Origin: Trabulsiella odontotermitis
GTDB taxonomy: Bacteria > Pseudomonadota > Gammaproteobacteria > Enterobacterales > Enterobacteriaceae
Assembly (NCBI RefSeq): GCF_030053895.1
Contig: NZ_CP125781.1
Coordinates: 1,736,001-1,800,000 of the forward strand
Length of the DNA: 64,000 nt
Direction of reading: 5' to 3'
The notes beneath the pieces were generated by a model. It had not been told where the DNA came from. It did no database searches and saw only the letters and a list, made by a program, of their open reading frames with translations. Of this stretch, positions 16,584 through 25,705 are shown one piece after another. A program made the translations under genes and the position numbers. Position 1 is the first letter of the stretch. Each line of letters begins with the position of its first letter.

Positions 16584-17279
16584 TTAATGCAGGAGGGCCA
16601 GCAAAACCGGAAAGATAAACGGCGCCAGCAGGGAGGTAATAATCCCGCAGATCACCAGCGCCAGTGAACTGAACGCCCCTTCCTGATAATCCAGTTCAGC
16701 GCAGCGGGCGGTGCCCAGCGCGTGCGACGCGGTGCCCATCGCCAGCCCGCGTGCAGCTTTAGTATGAATGTGCATTTTATTAAGCAGAGTATGACCAAAA
16801 ACGGCGCCGAGGATGCCGACAAAAATCACACAGACCGCGCTGATGGCCGGAATGCCGCCAAGACTGCCGCCGACCGCCATCGCAATTGGCGTGGTGACCG
16901 ATTTCGGCAGTACGGACGCGGCAATCTCCGGCGTTGCCCCCATCAGCAGCGCTACGGCGGTGCCGGAGACCATCGCCACCAGGCTACCAATAAAGCAGAT
17001 GGTGATAATGGATTTCCAGCGGGCGCGGATCTGGTGCAGTTGTTCATACAGCGGAAAGGCAAGCGCCACCACTGCCGGCTGCAGCAGATCGTTAAGGATT
17101 TTGCTGCCCTGGAAATAGCGATCGTAAGGAATGCCGGTCAACAACAGAAAAGGAATAATGACCACCAGCGCCACCAGCAGTGGGTTAAGCAGTGGCATCT
17201 TAAAGCGCGCGGCCAGCTTGCGGGCGGCAAAAAAGACCAGCAGGGTCAACGGCAACGACCACCAGATGTTTTGCATCAT
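16584..17279 (-). CDS. yohK: YohK, LrgB-family membrane protein
   Basis: A 231-residue polytopic inner-membrane protein of the LrgB family, the same length as in E. coli. LrgAB/CidAB proteins are holin/antiholin-like and have been linked to murein hydrolase export and to transport of small metabolites; the exact role of YohJK is not settled here. About six hydrophobic segments and the conserved stretch LPKSVTTPIAMAVGGSLGGIPAISA (residues roughly 124-148) are seen. Its start overlaps the yohJ stop as ATGA, so yohJ-yohK are translationally coupled. cdd follows on the same strand after about 130 bases with its own promoter. Confidence 0.95.
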   Translation of the reverse strand: MMQNIWWSLPLTLLVFFAARKLAARFKMPLLNPLLVALVVIIPFLLLTGIPYDRYFQGSKILNDLLQPAVVALAFPLYEQLHQIRARWKSIITICFIGSLVAMVSGTAVALLMGATPEIAASVLPKSVTTPIAMAVGGSLGGIPAISAVCVIFVGILGAVFGHTLLNKMHIHTKAARGLAMGTASHALGTARCAELDYQEGAFSSLALVICGIITSLLAPFIFPVLLALLH

Positions 17280-17674
17280 TCTTCGGTTCCTTTTTGCCCG
17301 ACGACTTTGCGTTCACCATGAAGCAGGTGCGAGCTCCAGCTCACCACCAGAAACACCACCAGCGTACTGATGGCGCAGGAAACCACCACTGGCCCGAACT
17401 GGGCGCGTAGTAGATCGAAATATTGCATGACGCCAACGCCGATAGGCACAAACAGCAGCGCCATATAGCGGATCAGCACATAACAACCCGGATTAACCCA
17501 CTTCGCGGGCAGGATTTGCAGCGCCAGCAGGACAAACAAAATCAGCATGCCGATGATGCTGCCAGGAATGACGATAGGCAGCAGGGAGGCAACAAAATTT
17601 CCCGCGTACAGACAGGCGTAGATCAGGACGAACGCCCGCAGGTACTGCCAGATGATATTGAATGATTGATTCAT
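17276..17674 (-). CDS. yohJ: YohJ, LrgA-family membrane protein
   Basis: Small LrgA-type membrane protein, 132 residues from MNQSFNIIWQYL, the E. coli length. Four hydrophobic segments and the motif IPGSIIGMLILFVLLA, characteristic of the LrgA/CidA (UPF0299) family, are present. It is the first gene of the yohJK pair and overlaps yohK by four bases. The frame extends 12 codons upstream, but the shorter start matches the family. Expected partner is YohK in the inner membrane. Confidence 0.95.
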   Translation of the reverse strand: MNQSFNIIWQYLRAFVLIYACLYAGNFVASLLPIVIPGSIIGMLILFVLLALQILPAKWVNPGCYVLIRYMALLFVPIGVGVMQYFDLLRAQFGPVVVSCAISTLVVFLVVSWSSHLLHGERKVVGQKGTEE

Positions 17675-17906
17675 GGTGATTACCCTTGATGAAACGCATT
17701 CATCATACAATTAAAGTCAGAAATGTGCTACCGATCACAACATGAATTCTGAGCATACCTGCGATCCCCCTGTGGCACCTCTGGCATTCCTACAAATTTG
17801 CTGGCGAAAAGTGGTGTCATTGAGTGTAGCCTGAAGCCCTTAAAGGTGACTTCATTCCCGCCGCCATTAACGCTAAGATAGCGCCTCTTTTTCTCCAGGT
17901 AACGAT

Positions 17907-18854
17907 ATGCGTGTTTTACTGGCGCCGATGGAAGGTGTGCTCGATTCGCTGGTGCGCGAGCTGCTGACCGAGGTTAACGATTACGATCTCTGTATCACCG
18001 AATTTTTGCGGGTGGTGGATAAGCTGCTGCCGGAAAAATCGTTTTACCGCATTTGCCCGGAACTGCATCATCAGAGCCGCACGGGCGCGGGTACGCCGGT
18101 ACGCATCCAGTTGTTGGGGCAATACCCGCAATGGCTGGCGGAAAATGCGGCTCGCGCCGTCGCGCTGGGTTCCTGGGGCGTGGATCTTAACTGCGGTTGC
18201 CCGTCAAAAGTGGTCAACGGCAGTGGCGGCGGGGCAACATTGCTGAAAGATCCTGACCTGATTTACCGTGGCGCAAAAGCCATACGCGAAGCGGTACCGG
18301 CCCATTTGCCGGTAACGGTAAAAGTGCGTCTGGGCTGGGACAGCGGCGACCGGCAGTTTGAAATTGCCGACGCGGTACAACAGGCGGGCGCGACGGAGCT
18401 GGTTGTGCACGGTCGCACCAAAGAAGATGGCTACAAAGCAGAACGTATCGACTGGCAGGCGATTGGCGAGATCCGCCAGCGGCTGACCATCCCGGTCATT
18501 GCCAACGGCGAAATCTGGGACTGGCAAAGCGCGCAGGCGTGCATGGCGGCGACTGGCTGCGATGCGGTGATGATCGGTCGTGGCGCGCTGAATGTGCCTA
18601 ACCTGAGCCGGGTGGTGAAATATAATGAACCGCGCATGCCATGGCCTGACGTCGTGAAGCTGTTGCAGACGTACTCCCGCAAGGAGAAACAGGGTGATAC
18701 CGGGCTTTATCACGTCGCCCGTATCAAACAGTGGCTGGGGTATTTACGCAAAGAATATAGCGAGGCGACGGAGCTGTTTACCCTGGTCAGGGCTTTGCAG
18801 GATTCCGCCACTATTGCACAGGCCATTGAAGCTTACGCGGCGCGACACCCTTAA
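17907..18854 (+). CDS. dusC: tRNA-dihydrouridine(16) synthase DusC
   Basis: Flavoenzyme that reduces uridine 16 in the tRNA D-loop. The 315-residue length matches E. coli DusC. The catalytic loop GVDLNCGCPSKVVNGSGGG contains Cys98, the general acid of Dus enzymes, and the N-terminal LLAPMEGVLDSLVREL begins the TIM barrel with the FMN-binding loop. VHGRTKEDGYKAERIDW and IANGEIWD are further family signatures. It stands alone on the plus strand, overlapping by four bases at its 3' end with the convergent yohD gene. The K-12 genes between dusC and yohD (mdtQ, yohP, yohF) are absent. Confidence 0.97.
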   Translation: MRVLLAPMEGVLDSLVRELLTEVNDYDLCITEFLRVVDKLLPEKSFYRICPELHHQSRTGAGTPVRIQLLGQYPQWLAENAARAVALGSWGVDLNCGCPSKVVNGSGGGATLLKDPDLIYRGAKAIREAVPAHLPVTVKVRLGWDSGDRQFEIADAVQQAGATELVVHGRTKEDGYKAERIDWQAIGEIRQRLTIPVIANGEIWDWQSAQACMAATGCDAVMIGRGALNVPNLSRVVKYNEPRMPWPDVVKLLQTYSRKEKQGDTGLYHVARIKQWLGYLRKEYSEATELFTLVRALQDSATIAQAIEAYAARHP

Positions 18855-19429
18855 TCCTCCTGCGACGTGCGTTTTTTGTCGCGTCGCTTGAGCCACCAGC
18901 GGACGCCCACCACCAGACCCACCGCCAGCAGCAGCCAGATCCAGTGTTTAAGATGCTTGTCGAGGTTGTGCAGCCACGGGCCGATGACTTCCCCGCCGAC
19001 ATAGCCCAGCGTGGTAAACAGCAGCGACCAGATGATCGCCCCGAGAATGTTCAGCGGCAGGAATATTTTCGGCGGCAACCGGCTGGCGCCAATCAGTAAC
19101 GGGCCGATCACCCGAAAACCATACATAAAACGGGTACCGATGACGAACAGGTAAGGACGGCGCTGGATCAGCCGCTGTGCCGAGCGGATTTTGGCTTTAT
19201 GGCGTTTGAAGCGCCGCAGCAGGCGACCGCCAAAGCGCCGCCCCAACAGGTACAGCACCTGGTCGCCAATCATCCCGCCGAGCGCCACCGACGTAACCAC
19301 CAGCCAGAATTTAAGCAATCCCTGATGCGCCGCTACCCCACCGAGCAACGTGACGGTTTCTCCTTCCGCCAGGCTACCGATGACCAGCGCGGCGTAACCA
19401 TACTGTGAAACCAGATTGTTGATATCCAT
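18851..19429 (-). CDS. yohD: YohD, DedA-family membrane protein
   Basis: DedA/SNARE-associated (VTT-domain) inner-membrane protein, 192 residues from MDINNLVSQYGYAAL as in E. coli. DedA proteins are implicated in lipid carrier flipping and proton-dependent membrane homeostasis. Conserved features include the early GSLAEGETVTLLGG loop with acidic residues, the GMIGDQVLYLLGRRFG segment with the conserved Asp and Arg, and the GTRFMYGFRVIGPLLIGASRL motif. The C-terminus is short and basic (KRRDKKRTSQED), predicted cytoplasmic. It converges with dusC and is divergent from yohC. Confidence 0.95.
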   Translation of the reverse strand: MDINNLVSQYGYAALVIGSLAEGETVTLLGGVAAHQGLLKFWLVVTSVALGGMIGDQVLYLLGRRFGGRLLRRFKRHKAKIRSAQRLIQRRPYLFVIGTRFMYGFRVIGPLLIGASRLPPKIFLPLNILGAIIWSLLFTTLGYVGGEVIGPWLHNLDKHLKHWIWLLLAVGLVVGVRWWLKRRDKKRTSQED

Positions 19430-19605
19430 ACGATGTAAGGACTCCCTGAACAACACCTGTGGTTAATCATATACCCTCTGACGCCCTTGCGGCGCTAAAG
19501 ACGGGAAATAGCGCTAATCTGCTTTTTCAGGCTGTACATAAAATAATCTATCAGTATGTCTTATACTTGAAGGGTGATTCTACGAAGCCGTGACAAGGGG
19601 GTTTT

Positions 19606-20193
19606 ATGAACCATGTCTGGGGACTGTTTTCACATCCCGAGCGCGAAATGCACGTTATCCGTGGCGAAAACGAAACTGTTTCGCATCACTACACTCACCA
19701 TGTGTTAATCATGGCGGCGATCCCGGTGATCTGCGCCTTCATTGGTACCACGCAACTGGGCTGGAATTTTGGTGATGGTACAGTGGTTAAACTGTCACCC
19801 GTGACCGGCTTATTTATTGCCATTCTCTTTTATGCGCTGATGCTGATAGGGGTCGCGGCGATGGGGCGGGTCATCTGGTGGATGGCGCGTCACTACCCGC
19901 AACGCCCGTCACTGCGCCATTGTATGGTCTTCGCCGGATACGTCGCCACGCCGCTGTTCCTGAGTGGGATTGTCGCGCTCTATCCGCTGGTCTGGCTTTG
20001 CGCGCTGGCGGGGACGATTGCGCTGTTCTACACTGGCTATCTGCTCTATCTGGGCGTGCCGACCTTCCTCAATATCAACAAAGAAGAGGGCTTAAGCTTT
20101 TCCAGTTCGACGCTGGCGATCGGCGTGCTGGTGCTTGAGGTTCTGCTGGCGCTGACAGTGATCCTCTGGGGTTACGGTTATCGTCTGTTCTGA
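19606..20193 (+). CDS. yohC: YohC, Yip1-domain inner-membrane protein
   Basis: A 195-residue membrane protein equal in length to E. coli YohC, with a Yip1 domain and about five hydrophobic segments. The family function in bacteria is unknown. The N-terminus MNHVWGLFSHPEREMHVIRGENE is soluble and well conserved, and transmembrane segments begin near residue 34. The start follows a GGGGG ribosome-binding stretch. It is upstream of pbpG with a stable hairpin in the gap, so the two may be separately transcribed. Confidence 0.94.
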   Translation: MNHVWGLFSHPEREMHVIRGENETVSHHYTHHVLIMAAIPVICAFIGTTQLGWNFGDGTVVKLSPVTGLFIAILFYALMLIGVAAMGRVIWWMARHYPQRPSLRHCMVFAGYVATPLFLSGIVALYPLVWLCALAGTIALFYTGYLLYLGVPTFLNINKEEGLSFSSSTLAIGVLVLEVLLALTVILWGYGYRLF

Positions 20194-20206
20194 CCGGTTT
20201 GAATTA

Positions 20207-20233
20207 TGCACCGTCGGATTCTCCGGCGGTGCA
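20207..20233 (+). terminator. Possible terminator hairpin after yohC
   Basis: A 12-bp stem (TGCACCGTCGGA with TCCGGCGGTGCA, one G-T pair) and a 3-base loop lies 14 bases after the yohC stop. There is no proper U-tract downstream, so it could instead be a 3'-stabilising or attenuating hairpin. Confidence 0.4.
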
Positions 20234-20356
20234 GCATTTCCTCACGATTATCTGCTGGCGACTCAGCTGTGTGGCGAGGTATGATTCGGCTTCAGGAAAT
20301 CCTGAAATAATCAGCTACATTAATCTTTTGCCGAAAAAATAACCAGAAATCTCACC

Positions 20357-21301
20357 ATGCAGAAATGTCGAGTGTCTTTGCTCAGCCTTGCGCTGATGCT
20401 GGCAGTGCCTTTTGCGCCACAGGCGAGCGCGAAAACCGTTGCAACCGCGGCGGCCGCGCAACCGGAGATCGCATCCGGGAGTGCGATGATTGTCGACCTG
20501 AATACCAACCAAGTGATCTATTCCAGCCACCCGGATCTTGTGCGCCCGATGGCGTCGATCACCAAAGTAATGACCGCGATGGTGGTGCTGGATGCGCGCC
20601 TGCCGCTGGATGAAATGCTGACGGTGGATATCAGCCAGACACCTGAAATGAAAGGGATTTACTCGCGCGTCCGTCTGAACAGCCAGATCAGCCGCAAAAA
20701 TATGTTGCTGCTGGCGCTAATGTCGTCGGAAAACCGCGCGGCAGCGAGCCTGGCGCACCATTACCCGGGGGGGTATGGCGCGTTTATCAACGCGATGAAT
20801 GCCAAAGCGAAAGCGCTGGGCATGACGCATACCCGCTATGTGGAACCGACCGGGTTATCGATTCAGAACGTCTCAACGGCACGGGATTTAACTAAGCTGC
20901 TGATCGCCAGCAAGCAATATCCGCTGATAGGCCAGCTCAGCACCACGCGGGAAGACACCGCGACCTTTGCGCACCCGGCGTATTCATTGCCGTTCCGCAA
21001 CACCAACCATCTGGTGTATCGCGATAACTGGAATATTCAGCTGACCAAAACCGGCTTCACCAACGCGGCGGGGCACTGCCTGATTATGCGCACGGTCATT
21101 AACAACCGTCCGGTGGCGCTGGTGGTGATGGATGCCTTTGGCAAATACACCCACTTCGCCGACGCCAGCCGCTTGCGGACATGGGTGGAAACAGGAAAAA
21201 TCATGCCGGTTCCGCCTGCCGCGCTGAGCTATAAAAAACAGCGCGAGGCGCAGATGGCGAATGCCATGCTGCACGGTGAACAAATCACCCAGGCGGACTG
21301 A
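20357..21301 (+). CDS. pbpG: D-alanyl-D-alanine endopeptidase PBP7
   Basis: Periplasmic low-molecular-weight penicillin-binding protein that cleaves DD-peptide crosslinks in peptidoglycan. The 314-residue precursor has a signal peptide (MQKCRVSLLSLALMLAVPFAPQASA) and all three active-site motifs of the S11 family: SITK (Ser67-Lys70), SEN (123-125) and KTG (230-232). There is no C-terminal amphipathic anchor, as is usual for PBP7. The gene converges with dld with only two bases between them. Upstream sequence has no strong ribosome binding site, but the start agrees with E. coli. Confidence 0.97.
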   Translation: MQKCRVSLLSLALMLAVPFAPQASAKTVATAAAAQPEIASGSAMIVDLNTNQVIYSSHPDLVRPMASITKVMTAMVVLDARLPLDEMLTVDISQTPEMKGIYSRVRLNSQISRKNMLLLALMSSENRAAASLAHHYPGGYGAFINAMNAKAKALGMTHTRYVEPTGLSIQNVSTARDLTKLLIASKQYPLIGQLSTTREDTATFAHPAYSLPFRNTNHLVYRDNWNIQLTKTGFTNAAGHCLIMRTVINNRPVALVVMDAFGKYTHFADASRLRTWVETGKIMPVPPAALSYKKQREAQMANAMLHGEQITQAD

Positions 21302-21303
21302 CC

Positions 21304-23040
21304 TTATTCTGCCTTACTGACTGGGGTGGCGGTTTCACCCCAGTATTTCTGCTTACTGGTTTTGCCGATCCCCGGGTTCATGCTGTTGGTCGGATCATTC
21401 TGACGATAGAACTGTTTCAGACTGTCAGCCGCTTCATACAAGTGTCCGACATTATGCTCCGCCGGATACTGCGCCCCGCGTTCACGCAACAGTGCCAGCA
21501 TCTGCTCCTTCAGCGCATGCACATCCCCCCCTTTTTTGACGATGTAATCCTGGTGGAAAACGTGGCACATGAAATGGCCGTAATAGAGCTTATGCACCAG
21601 TTGGTTGTCGATCTCCGGCGGCAGATGCTCAAACCATTCGGTGTCGTTACGGCGTAACGCAATATCCAGCGCCAGAATATCCTCCACTTCATCGGCATGA
21701 ACTGCCTGATAGCGGATGGCGGCCCCGGCAGCGGCAAACCGGTGCAAAAATGCTTTGCTGCCTTCTTCCGGCGTACACTCGAAATAAGCGCCTTCGGCCT
21801 GCTGAAAATAGTCATTCAGCCAGCGTTTCGCCTCTTCAATACCGTCGCCAGCCATTTTCAGCAACAGATGATGCTCATACTTATCGCGCCACGCTTTCAT
21901 TCGCGGCGGCAGATGATTGGGGAAAACGTGACCAATCTTTTGCATAAAGCGGTCAGTGAAATGCGGTTTGAACAGCGACACTTTTTCCAGCATCGCGTCG
22001 GTGCGTCCTTTCAGGGTAAAGAAGAACGGCATTTTGTCGGTGCCGAGTTTATCGATCATCAGGAAGGTGTCTTTACCGTACTGTCCGGCGATATCGTAAA
22101 TATCGCGATGCATGTATTCCCCGGCCACCGGCAGGTTTTCAAAATTCGCCAGAATGTGACGGCGGATTTCTGTCAACACTTCCGGCTGATTGGTGCCGAT
22201 GTAAAACACCTGCTGATTTTTTTCCGCCGGGAAAGTGTCGAGACGCACGGCGAACACCGCCAGTTTCCCCGCACAGCCGGAGGATTCGAACAGACGATCC
22301 GGGTCGGCATTGTAGCGAGCCGGGGTATCGGCGTTGACGTCGCGCACGCGGGTAATGTAGTCGTGATCATGCGCGTGGCGGCCGTCGTGACGCACGTCGC
22401 TCTCTTTCACGCGGTCATCGTCGAGTTTGCTTAAGATCTGCTCCGGCGTTTCACCCAGATCAATGCCGAGATGGTTAACCAGTTGCAGCTTGCCCTGTTC
22501 GTCAATACGCGCGAAGAGCGACATTTCCGTATAAGCCGGGCCGCGCTGTACCAGCGAGCCGCCGGAGTTATTGCAGATCCCGCCAATCACCGACGCGCCA
22601 ATACAGGACGAGCCGATCACTGAATGTGGCTCGCGACCGAATGGCTTGAGCGCTTTTTCCAGTGAATAGAGCGTAGTGCCGGGGAAGGCGAGCACCTGTT
22701 CGCCTTTGTCGAGCAGATGCAGTTTGTCGAGGCGCAGGGTGCTGATGATGACAACCTCGCGGTCATAATCGTTGCCGTTTGGCGTGGAGCCTTCGGTGAG
22801 ACCGGTGTTGGCCGCCTGCATCAGGATGATTTTGTCGGCGCTGACGCAGGCGCTCAGCACTCGCCAGAGTTCCAGCAGCGAACCGGGGAAAACCACTGCC
22901 AGCGCGTCGCCCTGACCTGAGCGAAAGCCTTTGCGATAGCGTTGCGTTTTGGCCGGATCCGTCAGCAGGTGAGCGTGACCAACCAGACGAGCGAGTTCTG
23001 CCAGAAGGGCGGTATTATCAGTTATCGTGGTGGAAGACAT
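21304..23040 (-). CDS. dld: D-lactate dehydrogenase (quinone), FAD-dependent
   Basis: Peripheral respiratory enzyme on the inner face of the membrane that oxidises D-lactate to pyruvate and passes electrons to ubiquinone. Starting at MSSTTITDN gives 578 residues against about 571 in E. coli. The N-terminal FAD_binding_4 domain shows MQAANTGLTEGSTPNGNDYDREVVIISTLRLDKLH and SSCIGASVIGGICNNSGGS. The C-terminal membrane-binding domain contains positively charged stretches. The extra residues are at the C-terminus (YWGETATPVSKAE). A ribosome binding site AAGGAGTGGG precedes the start. It is divergent from bglX and convergent with pbpG. Confidence 0.97.
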   Translation of the reverse strand: MSSTTITDNTALLAELARLVGHAHLLTDPAKTQRYRKGFRSGQGDALAVVFPGSLLELWRVLSACVSADKIILMQAANTGLTEGSTPNGNDYDREVVIISTLRLDKLHLLDKGEQVLAFPGTTLYSLEKALKPFGREPHSVIGSSCIGASVIGGICNNSGGSLVQRGPAYTEMSLFARIDEQGKLQLVNHLGIDLGETPEQILSKLDDDRVKESDVRHDGRHAHDHDYITRVRDVNADTPARYNADPDRLFESSGCAGKLAVFAVRLDTFPAEKNQQVFYIGTNQPEVLTEIRRHILANFENLPVAGEYMHRDIYDIAGQYGKDTFLMIDKLGTDKMPFFFTLKGRTDAMLEKVSLFKPHFTDRFMQKIGHVFPNHLPPRMKAWRDKYEHHLLLKMAGDGIEEAKRWLNDYFQQAEGAYFECTPEEGSKAFLHRFAAAGAAIRYQAVHADEVEDILALDIALRRNDTEWFEHLPPEIDNQLVHKLYYGHFMCHVFHQDYIVKKGGDVHALKEQMLALLRERGAQYPAEHNVGHLYEAADSLKQFYRQNDPTNSMNPGIGKTSKQKYWGETATPVSKAE

Positions 23041-23239
23041 CTTCCCACTCCTTGTGGTGAGCAAATTTGTCGCGCTTAAGCATAGCGCTTTGTATGACAA
23101 TTTGATTCGCGAATGCGGTAGAAAAATCAGAGAATAACCTTAGCATTATTCTTATCAGCCGTTTAGGCTTATGGCAAACCGCGGTTTTTTAAGTGCTTTC
23201 GCCGGGTTATCCGGCTCGAAATAGAGAGTAAAAACATAC

Positions 23240-25537
23240 ATGAAATGGCTATGTTCTGTAGGCGTTGCCGTTAGCCTGGCGCTGCAACCTGCGCTGGCTG
23301 ACGACCTGTTTGGTAATCACCCGTTGACGCCCGAAGCCCGGGATGCGTTTGTCACGGAATTGCTCAAGAAAATGACCGTTGATGAAAAAATTGGGCAGTT
23401 GCGTCTTATCAGCGTTGGTCCGGATAACCCGAAAGAGGCGATTCGGGAGATGATCAAAGAGGGGCAGGTAGGTGCCATTTTCAACACCGTGACTCGTCCG
23501 GATATCCGCGCGATGCAGGATCAGGTCATGGAACTCAGCCGCCTGAAAATTCCTCTGTTCTTCGCTTATGACGTGATCCACGGTCAGCGCACCGTGTTTC
23601 CGAACAGCCTCGGTCTCGCCTCCTCATTTAATCTTGATGCGGTGAAAACCGTGGGGCGTGTGTCTGCCTTTGAAGCGGCAGATGATGGCCTGAACATGAC
23701 CTGGGCGCCGATGGTCGACGTCTCCCGCGATCCGCGCTGGGGCCGCGTCTCAGAAGGCTTCGGTGAAGACACTTACCTGACGGCGATCATGGGGAAAACC
23801 ATGGTCGAATCGATGCAGGGCAAAAGCCCGGCAGATCGCTATTCGGTGATGACCAGCGTCAAACACTTCGCGGCCTACGGCGCTGTTGAAGGGGGTAAAG
23901 AATACAACACCGTCGACATGAGCCCGCAGCGCCTGTTCAATGACTACATGCCACCGTACAAAGCGGCGCTGGATGCCGGCAGCGGCGGGGTGATGGTGGC
24001 CCTGAACTCGCTGAACGGCACTCCGGCGTCGTCAGATTCCTGGCTGCTGAAAGACTTGCTGCGCGATGAGTGGGGCTTTAAAGGCATCACCATCTCCGAT
24101 CATGGCGCGATCAAAGAGCTGATTAAACACGGCACCGCCTCCGATCCGGAAGACGCGGTGCGTGTGGCGCTCAAGTCCGGCATCAACATGAGTATGAGCG
24201 ATGAGTACTACAGCAAATATCTGCCGGGGCTGCTGAAGAGCGGCAAAGTCACGATGGCGGAGCTGGACGACGCGACCCGTCACGTGCTGAACGTGAAATA
24301 CGACATGGGGCTGTTTAACGATCCCTACAGCCATCTGGGGCCGAAAGATTCTGACCCGAAAGACACCAACGCCGAAAGCCGTTTGCATCGCAAAGAGGCC
24401 CGCGAAGTGGCGCGCGAAAGCCTGGTGCTGCTGAAAAACCGCCTCGACACGCTGCCGCTGAAGAAAACCGCTACCGTGGCGGTGGTTGGTCCGCTGGCAG
24501 ACAGCAAGCGCGACATGATGGGCAGCTGGTCTGCCGCCGGGGTGGCTGATCAGTCCGTCACCCTGCTGACCGGGATCAGAAACGCGGTGGGTACCCAGGG
24601 CAAAGTGATTTACGCCAAAGGGGCGAATGTCACCAGCGATAAAGGCATTGTGGATTTCCTCAATCAGTATGAGCCTGCCGTAGTGGTTGATCCACGCACG
24701 CCGGAAGCGATGATTGACGAAGCCGTTGCTGCGGCGAAACAGTCTGATGTGGTTGTGGCGGTGGTCGGCGAAGCGCAGGGAATGGCGCACGAAGCCTCCA
24801 GCCGCACTGACATCACCATCCCGCAGAGCCAGCGTGATCTGATTGCGGCGCTGAAAGCCACCGGTAAACCGCTGGTGCTGGTGCTGATGAACGGTCGCCC
24901 GCTGGCGCTGGTGAAAGAAGATCAGCAAGCCGACGCGATTCTGGAAACCTGGTTTGCCGGTACTGAAGGCGGGAACGCCATCGCCGACGTGCTGTTTGGC
25001 GATTACAACCCGTCCGGCAAACTGCCGATGTCTTTCCCGCGCTCGGTAGGGCAGATCCCGGTGTACTACAGTCATCTCAACACTGGCCGTCCGTATAACC
25101 CGGAAAAACCGAACAAGTACACTTCGCGCTACTTTGACGAAGCCAACGGGCCGCTCTATCCGTTCGGTTATGGTCTGAGCTACACCACCTTCACCGTATC
25201 CGACGTGAAAATGTCGGCGCCCGCGATGAAACGCAACGGCAAAGTGACCGCCAGCGTTGATGTCACCAACACCGGCAAACGCGAAGGCTCGACGGTTATC
25301 CAGATGTACCTGCAGGATGTCACCGCCTCAATGAGCCGCCCGGTAAAACAACTGCGCGGTTTTGAGAAGGTGAACCTCAAACCCGGTGAAACCCGGACCG
25401 TCAGTTTCCCGATCGATGTGGACGCGCTGAAGTTCTGGAACCAGCGGATGAAATATGACGCGGAGCCGGGTAAATTCAACGTCTTCATCGGCGTCGATTC
25501 CGCCCGGGTGAAACAGGGCGAGTTTGAGTTGAAATAA
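23240..25537 (+). CDS. bglX: Periplasmic beta-glucosidase BglX (GH3)
   Basis: Glycoside hydrolase family 3 enzyme that hydrolyses beta-glucosides in the periplasm. The length is 765 residues as in E. coli. A signal peptide is visible (MKWLCSVGVAVSLALQPALA-DD). The GH3 N-terminal barrel ends with ITISDHGAIKEL, where Asp287 is the nucleophile position. The GH3 C-terminal domain follows, and a fibronectin-III-like domain closes the protein (from about residue 660, VTASVDVTNTGKREGSTVIQMYLQD). Family motif KHFAAYGAVEGG is present. In K-12 bglX lies beside osmF; here two accessory genes intervene downstream. Confidence 0.98.
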   Translation: MKWLCSVGVAVSLALQPALADDLFGNHPLTPEARDAFVTELLKKMTVDEKIGQLRLISVGPDNPKEAIREMIKEGQVGAIFNTVTRPDIRAMQDQVMELSRLKIPLFFAYDVIHGQRTVFPNSLGLASSFNLDAVKTVGRVSAFEAADDGLNMTWAPMVDVSRDPRWGRVSEGFGEDTYLTAIMGKTMVESMQGKSPADRYSVMTSVKHFAAYGAVEGGKEYNTVDMSPQRLFNDYMPPYKAALDAGSGGVMVALNSLNGTPASSDSWLLKDLLRDEWGFKGITISDHGAIKELIKHGTASDPEDAVRVALKSGINMSMSDEYYSKYLPGLLKSGKVTMAELDDATRHVLNVKYDMGLFNDPYSHLGPKDSDPKDTNAESRLHRKEAREVARESLVLLKNRLDTLPLKKTATVAVVGPLADSKRDMMGSWSAAGVADQSVTLLTGIRNAVGTQGKVIYAKGANVTSDKGIVDFLNQYEPAVVVDPRTPEAMIDEAVAAAKQSDVVVAVVGEAQGMAHEASSRTDITIPQSQRDLIAALKATGKPLVLVLMNGRPLALVKEDQQADAILETWFAGTEGGNAIADVLFGDYNPSGKLPMSFPRSVGQIPVYYSHLNTGRPYNPEKPNKYTSRYFDEANGPLYPFGYGLSYTTFTVSDVKMSAPAMKRNGKVTASVDVTNTGKREGSTVIQMYLQDVTASMSRPVKQLRGFEKVNLKPGETRTVSFPIDVDALKFWNQRMKYDAEPGKFNVFIGVDSARVKQGEFELK

Positions 25538-25542
25538 AACGG

Positions 25543-25606
25543 TTTGCCTGCCTGAAGAAGTAATATTCAGGCAGGCAATAAACAAAAAGAGCGCTCTTTT
25601 TTATTT
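25543..25606 (+). terminator. Tandem terminator hairpins after bglX
   Basis: First hairpin: TTGCCTGCCTGAA paired with TTCAGGCAGGCAA (25543-25578), a 13-bp perfect stem without a direct U-run. Second: AAAAGAGCGCTCTTTT followed by TTATTTTC (25585-25606), a short palindrome with a U-tract. Together they separate bglX from the downstream effector gene. Confidence 0.7.
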
Positions 25607-25705
25607 TCATTGTATTAATTTTCCACATCCGTTTATAACGATGGCACGCATTAATGCCTTCGACATTAATTACATTGATTCAATTTATTAAACGGATGTA
25701 ATTCA

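Noticed and set aside
21697..22434. A 245-codon plus-strand frame inside dld
   Set aside because: Antisense to a fully conserved dld gene, with composition typical of a shadow frame.
24032..25075. A 347-codon minus-strand frame inside bglX
   Set aside because: Shadow of the G+C-rich bglX frame, rich in His/Arg/Gln with no recognised motif.
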